Positions 59,209 to 64,000 of a stretch of 64,000 nt of DNA are shown one piece after another; position 1 is the first letter of the stretch; each line of letters opens with the position of its first letter. Below the pieces are notes generated by a model, which saw nothing but the letters and a program-made list of their open reading frames with translations, was not told the DNA's origin and made no database searches. The stretch covers positions 9,043,501-9,107,500 of the forward strand of contig NC_083505.1 in assembly GCF_032362555.1 (NCBI RefSeq), read 5' to 3'. This DNA is from Amyelois transitella. Its lineage: Eukaryota; Arthropoda; Insecta; Lepidoptera; Pyralidae. Both the position numbers and the translations under genes were made by a program.

Positions 59209-60556
59209 TTTATATGTATTAACTATGGTAGCTTTTTTATAATGCAGCAAGCTCATTGTGATTATATAGTACTTACAGGTTAGCTTTTTTTATTAATAGT
59301 GGTAAGATTCAGTGCTTAAGATTAAGTTTATAAACTTTTACATTCCAAATTAGACTATTTTTAGTTTTGTGATTGGCTGTGTTTTTTATAAAACAAATTC
59401 ATATAAGATAGAAAAATCTGGACTTGCACAGGGTACTTAAACCTAAGGTACAATTTTTATTACAACATTTGAGACCATTCTTGCAAATATCAATAATGTA
59501 TTCCTAAATCCTACTTCTAATTTAAGTGGTTAATTAAATTGAATTGTATTATTTTGTTTTAATAATAATTTCGTTGGAAAGTGTATTTACAATACTATCT
59601 ATTTCCAAGAACGTTTATGAAGTTCATTTATTTTAACTTTGCAAAAATTGTGTGGGAATGTATTTTTTCAAATATTTTTTTTATAGGCTGAAAAATAGTA
59701 AAAGTATTAAAACTTCAGTTGCAAAATTAATTCTGCCAAAGATTATAAATCTTTAACCAAAGGTGAACAATGCAAAGTGATAATTACTTCTTATATTTAA
59801 ATGAGTGCAATTTAAGTATCTCATGAATCAAATTGTGTAATATAAAAATAATGAAATGATGTACCTATTACAATAATTTACTCATGATTATAAGATTTTA
59901 ATCATTGTATGGATTCATGTTAGGTAGTGTATAATGAAGAGCAGAACCAGTTTTGGTCTTGAGATATACTGAATTTGTATTTTTTTTTTACACCATTCTT
60001 TATACTGGACATTTCTTCCCTTAAACAAATGTATGTTGAGTTTTGTGAAATATCATTGTAGAGTAGTAGCTAGTAGCTATTTAAGGTACTGTTAGGTACT
60101 CATGTTGCCAAACAATGTTGCTTGAATCTCGAATCGTTATAAGTATTTATTTGCATGATAAAGCTTAAAAATAAACAGTGCAATTATTTCCATAAAATAC
60201 TTTCATTCCTTATTTCTCCCTATAAGTCATTCACTCTAGATTAGATTGATTTCCATTTTAAAACTAGTTTTTCAACATAATTTTAAAACTTTATCTGTAA
60301 AAGATATTCTTTACATTTTGGTAAAGATTTACTTTTGGTTTAGGTTATACATATATTGAATATCTTATGTATAACTGCCTACTGAAATCTAACAGAATAT
60401 AATAATACAAAAAATAACTAGAGTGTCAAACACAAATTTGGTGTTTAAAAAAAAATGCAAAGAACTTTTAACTATATTGCATTTACTATTAAAATAAATA
60501 ATACATACACATAATGAAGTCCATAACTGAAAATAGTAGCTTCCTTTACTGAACAT
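59209..60556. other. Tail-to-tail spacer between PAF-AH and NDUFAF6
   Basis: AT-rich sequence. AATAAA occurs near 60169, a possible distal poly(A) signal for the PAF-AH gene. No repeat or gene is recognised. Confidence 0.5.
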
Positions 60557-63240
60557 TTAATATTTATTCAGTAACCTTTTGTAGTATAGCTGAAATGGTA
60601 AAGTGGGAGTTCTGAGCTGTAATATTTTACTAAAAACGTTGAAATGTTGTATTTGTAGCTTTTGCAGATATGCATCCACAAATACTGCGGGCAGTAATAT
60701 TTGATTAACTATTTTAGGTACTGTGATACTTCTAGCCTGGAAACAAAAAAAAATACACCTATTTAATCTGTAGAAGTGTTAAATTTAGTACAACAGTACA
60801 TATTATAATGATCGCTATTTTCTCTGTCTGTATGTATGCACTAATTTGAGAAAGTGATGGATGGATTTTGTTCTTGTTTGAAATGTTGGAAAGTGGGATT
60901 TCTGTGGAAGATTTATATCTTAATGCTACCAATGTGAAGCATGTCACTAGTTGAAAACATGAAATAAAATGAGAATGGGCATAATATTCTTCTTAGAATG
61001 TTATGAAAAACCCATTTCTATGAAAATCTGTTTGTTACCCAAAAACAACTGGATTCTTTAACAATGTGTACTTTTTTAATCAAATGGAATTTAAGTTTAC
61101 AATAATGTACCTTTATACATATTTATAAATTCATGTTCTTGAGGGATAATGACTTTGCACACATTTTGCATAGGAAGTGGAAGTATTTTGGACTTCCAGA
61201 AATATCCTTATTAAAAAATATTTAGCAAATAATACCTTGGTCAAATGATGATTAGCTCTGCTGGCTATTTCAAAGGTCACATTCCTCATTTTGTCACTGT
61301 CTATACATCTCAGTACAGTCTCTTGGCTAATATCATTTTTCATAAGAATATCCATAGGTAGAGATACCATTTTGTGATGGCTGGATACTTGTAAAGATCT
61401 GTAGCAATAGTTATCTGCTGGTTAACACCATAATTATGGATGAATGTAAAGAGTGCCGTGTGTGCTGTTCCCGGCACCAATAAAAAAAAAAGAATAGAAC
61501 CACTCCATCTATTTCCAATAGGTGTTGTAAAAACTATTCCTCTTTTAGGTGATAGGCTAGGAATTCGTCACTATTTGCATCTCTATTCTATCATATTTAG
61601 CCAAATAGCCGAGCATGGCCTTTAAATCTTTCCAGTTCTGTCTACACTGGATATAGGGATTTAGACGTGATTATGTGTGTAAGTATGTAATGTACTAAGA
61701 ATGGCAAGCATGAGGTAGATATTAAGAGTGGCTGCTGGAAATAAAGTGAATGGAGTATTAAGTACATTATTTTATGGGCTGCTGCTGAAGGGTATTGATT
61801 AATGCTCAACTGGTTGTTCATCAGGGAATGAAAAAATATGCGTTGCAATGCATACCTAAAACATAACAGGTGTGCACAATTTTACAAGTATTCTTGTCCA
61901 ATATTTTTTGCAAATTAAAAATTATAACCTTAGAATGTTGACTATGCCTTGAGCTTTTCCGAGATGAGATGCGGCATGGTCAGCGTACACACTCTTAACA
62001 TTGGCAATACTTAAAATAAGGTAGAATACTGATGATACAGTATCCTCAGCATATCTTTCCACATCTTCCATGCTTCGGAAATATTTAGTTTTCAATAATG
62101 TGCTTCTAGATGAAATTAGTTTTTCTAGATGTCTTCTTGGAAGTTTATAAGTGCTACAAACCTGCAATACAATCAAAACAAAATTTACAGTTACTTTCAA
62201 AAATAGGAAGGATTAGCTAAACTCTTGTTAATATGTAAATGCTAATTGATCACCATAGGTATAAACATAAAAACATTTAACCTTAGTGGGACTGAAATAT
62301 TTACTAAAATTATAAAGCTGAAGAGTTTGTTTGAACATGCTAATCTCAGGAACTGGTTCGAATTCAAAAATTATTTTTGCATTTAATAAAACATTTATCG
62401 AAGAAGGCTATATGCTATTTATTATCAATTATTCCTCCTTGAGGGCTTCAATGATGCCCAAAATATCTATTCCACACGGACAATGTAGTGGGCACAGCTA
62501 TAGAAGAAAAAGGAATTTATTTTTCAGGAAATGCCAAATTGTCTTTAATATGTTTTAGGTCAATTAAGGGAAAAAAGTGAAGGTGGCTTAGAAGTCTTTT
62601 CAAGACTGTTTGTTTGCTCTGCCTACCCCACAAGGGATATAGACGTGAGTATATATATGTATGTAAGTAATGAAAAAAATACAGATTAATCATACCTTAT
62701 ATAATTCTTGTGCCACGGGATTTGCAGGTATATTTTTTAATGATTGGCCTGGGTTATAAATTTCATTTAGGGTATCTAACCAAAACTGAAGACGGAAGTC
62801 TGCAACCTTAGGATCTGAAGTTACATCTTGGACTCTGGCTACTTCTACATTAAATGCTCTAACCACTAATGCTGGTGAGCGTATGGCCTTTGTCATCAAA
62901 AGCGTAGCTAGAAAATTCTCATAGTCATGCTGTCTATCTGTAACAGAAAAATCAAGTACCAGAAAGTGCAGGGGGTTTACTTATATTTCTATATGTTATA
63001 AAATGCATAGCTCTTCTAAGTCAGATCCTTCTTTGGAAGCTCGATAAAGCAACTTATTTTTTTAGTTTTTTAAGATAATATCTAGTTTAGTTTACAAAAG
63101 TGCACAGAAATTACCTACCTTACAACATTAGCGCAATAATTCACACCATTTTTATCAGAGTTATTCGTTGAGTATAATCTAATAAATGTAGTGGGGTTTC
63201 TGGCAACAATTCTTAAATGCTTAGAAATATTCACATTCAT
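60557..63240 (-). CDS. NDUFAF6: NDUFAF6, mitochondrial complex I assembly factor (squalene/phytoene synthase fold)
   Basis: Homologue of human NDUFAF6 and Drosophila sicily, needed for early complex I assembly. Five exons on the minus strand: 63240-63119, 62933-62696, 62161-61929, 61398-61236 and 60736-60557. All in phase, they give 311 residues (human 333). The N terminus MNVNISKHLRIVARNP then TTFIRLYST is basic and hydroxylated, as expected of a mitochondrial presequence. Conserved stretches are SPALVVRAFNVEVARVQDV, FRLQFWLDTLNEIYN, YAEDTVSSVFYLILSIANV, ADHAASHLGKAQGIVNILR and VSLPMDILMKNDISQE. The family lacks the paired DxxxD motifs of true prenyl synthases and is regarded as non-enzymatic. 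The second exon needs the acceptor ATAG at 62934; the CAG four bases upstream would create a stop. It is tail to tail with the PAF-AH gene. Confidence 0.94.
61452..61690 (+). repeat. RTE-tailed SINE-like repeat in an NDUFAF6 intron
   Basis: Head GTGCCGTGTGTGCTGTTCCC then GGCACC, followed by ACCACTCCATCTATTTCC, AGGTGATAGGCTAGG, ATATTTAGCCAAATAGCCGA and TTAGACGTGATTATGTGTG. It is diverged but close to full length. Confidence 0.8.
62302..62501 (+). mobile_element. Short Helitron in an NDUFAF6 intron
   Basis: Plus-strand copy of the 53706-53970 family: ATTATAAAGCTGAAGAGTTT near the 5' end, CTAATCTCAGGAACTGG, TCCTTGAGGGCTTCAATGAT, and a degraded 3' end GGGCACAGCTAT. Confidence 0.75.
62575..62670 (+). 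repeat. RTE-tailed SINE-like repeat, 3' fragment
   Basis: Contains GTCTTTTCAAGACTGTTTG, CTCTGCCTACCCCACAAGGG and ATATAGACGTGAGTATATAT, then TATG repeats. It lies in the NDUFAF6 intron between coding exons 2 and 3. Confidence 0.8.
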
Positions 63241-63729
63241 GTTTAATGAAATACTTTGCACCTATATAATTTACTTTTCTTTTCTATTTTTGCTAGGCCT
63301 ATTTTTGAAAAATATTCTCGTGAGTTTATATCATAGGTTGACAACAGCGACAGTGAGTGACAGAAAAGTACCTATTACCACGCTTCTACCCATTGATCAT
63401 CATCACTGATCATAGTATTAACACTTTCAATGGACATCTGAGTTCATATGAAACGTTCATCGCTAAACCTACATAATAGCTATCATATTACTTATTCGAT
63501 CAACTATCTATAGACAAGAAATTACATTAAATTAAATGAAAAGTTTGTCAAAATAGGCAGACAAAATATATTCGCGACATTTCCATTACTTCAAAGATAT
63601 GTAGGATTCACTACTTTTGGCTTAGGTTATCTATTGTAATAAAATAACACAAAGAAGAAGTAAAAGAACTATCCCTTATCAGACACAAATTTGGTGTTTA
63701 AAAAAAATAGAATTATATATATAGTAAAT
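63241..63729. other. NDUFAF6 upstream region
   Basis: The promoter and 5' leader of NDUFAF6 should lie here. No specific motif is placed with confidence, and no other gene is seen. Confidence 0.4.
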
Positions 63730-63960
63730 GTGCCGTGTGGTTCCCGGCAGTGCCGTGTGGTTCCCGGCACCAATACAAAAAAGAATAGGACCACTCCATC
63801 TCTTTCCCATGGATGTCGTAAAAGGCGACTAAGGGATAAGCTTACAAACTTGGGATTCTTTTTTAGGCGATGGGCTAGCAACCTGTCACTATTTGAATCT
63901 CAATTCTGATATAGATCTAATTCGGATATAGACGTGACCATATGTATGTACGTATGTATA
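63730..63960 (+). repeat. RTE-tailed SINE-like repeat with a duplicated 20-bp head
   Basis: The 20-base head GTGCCGTGTGGTTCCCGGCA occurs twice in tandem (63730-63749 and 63750-63769). The best-preserved 5' half in the window follows (ACCACTCCATCTCTTTCCCA, GGATGTCGTAAAAGGCGACT, GGCGATGGGCTAGCAACC). After AATCTCAATTCTG it jumps to GATATAGACGTGACC and the TATG tail, an internal deletion. Confidence 0.88.
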
Positions 63961-64000
63961 CATATAGTAAATTCGTACTATTGAAATAAGCAATACATAC

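Overview
The window is lepidopteran (moth or butterfly) nuclear DNA. This rests on AT-rich sequence, compact GT-AG introns, six conserved animal genes, and a repeat load typical of Lepidoptera: an RTE LINE with a (TATG)n tail, a SINE-like family ending in the same tail, a tRNA-headed SINE, short Helitrons, pogo/Tigger relics and a BEL/Pao element. The species cannot be fixed by eye.

Layout. Positions 1-11.2 kb are gene-poor: a probable Penelope-like fragment (3.7-3.9 kb) and an old RTE copy (8.16-10.6 kb, minus) broken by a pogo-type DNA transposon and by a SINE. Positions 11.2-18.8 kb hold an almost intact BEL/Pao gag-pol fused directly to a 5'-truncated RTE LINE. A perfect 59-bp direct repeat brackets the pair, so they look like one insertion. 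Positions 21.8-35.7 kb carry AMBRA1 (plus, 12 coding exons, about 1839 aa). Its introns hold a Tigger relic, a mariner-type MITE, Helitrons, SINEs and a decayed copy of its penultimate coding exon. A second RTE copy (38.5-40.0 kb, minus) has the same predicted protein as the first over 361 residues.

From 42 kb the genes alternate in strand: Mo25/CAB39 (minus) and lysyl-tRNA synthetase (plus) head to head; OTUD6B (minus) and a PAF-acetylhydrolase Ib catalytic-type subunit (plus) head to head; then NDUFAF6 (minus), tail to tail with the last. Each of the two head-to-head spacers contains a perfect hairpin palindrome.

The host genes are housekeeping functions: autophagy scaffold, LKB1/STE20-kinase cofactor, cytosolic and probably mitochondrial tRNA charging, deubiquitinase, lipase-fold partner of Lis1, and complex I assembly. 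No operon-like or defence cluster was seen. The most unusual items are the BEL-RTE chimera, the RTE-tailed SINE family, the possible dual-targeting start of LysRS, the loss of catalytic residues in the PAF-AH subunit, and the decayed duplicate exon in AMBRA1. Exon boundaries were read by hand from splice consensus, phase and recalled family homology, with no alignment tool.
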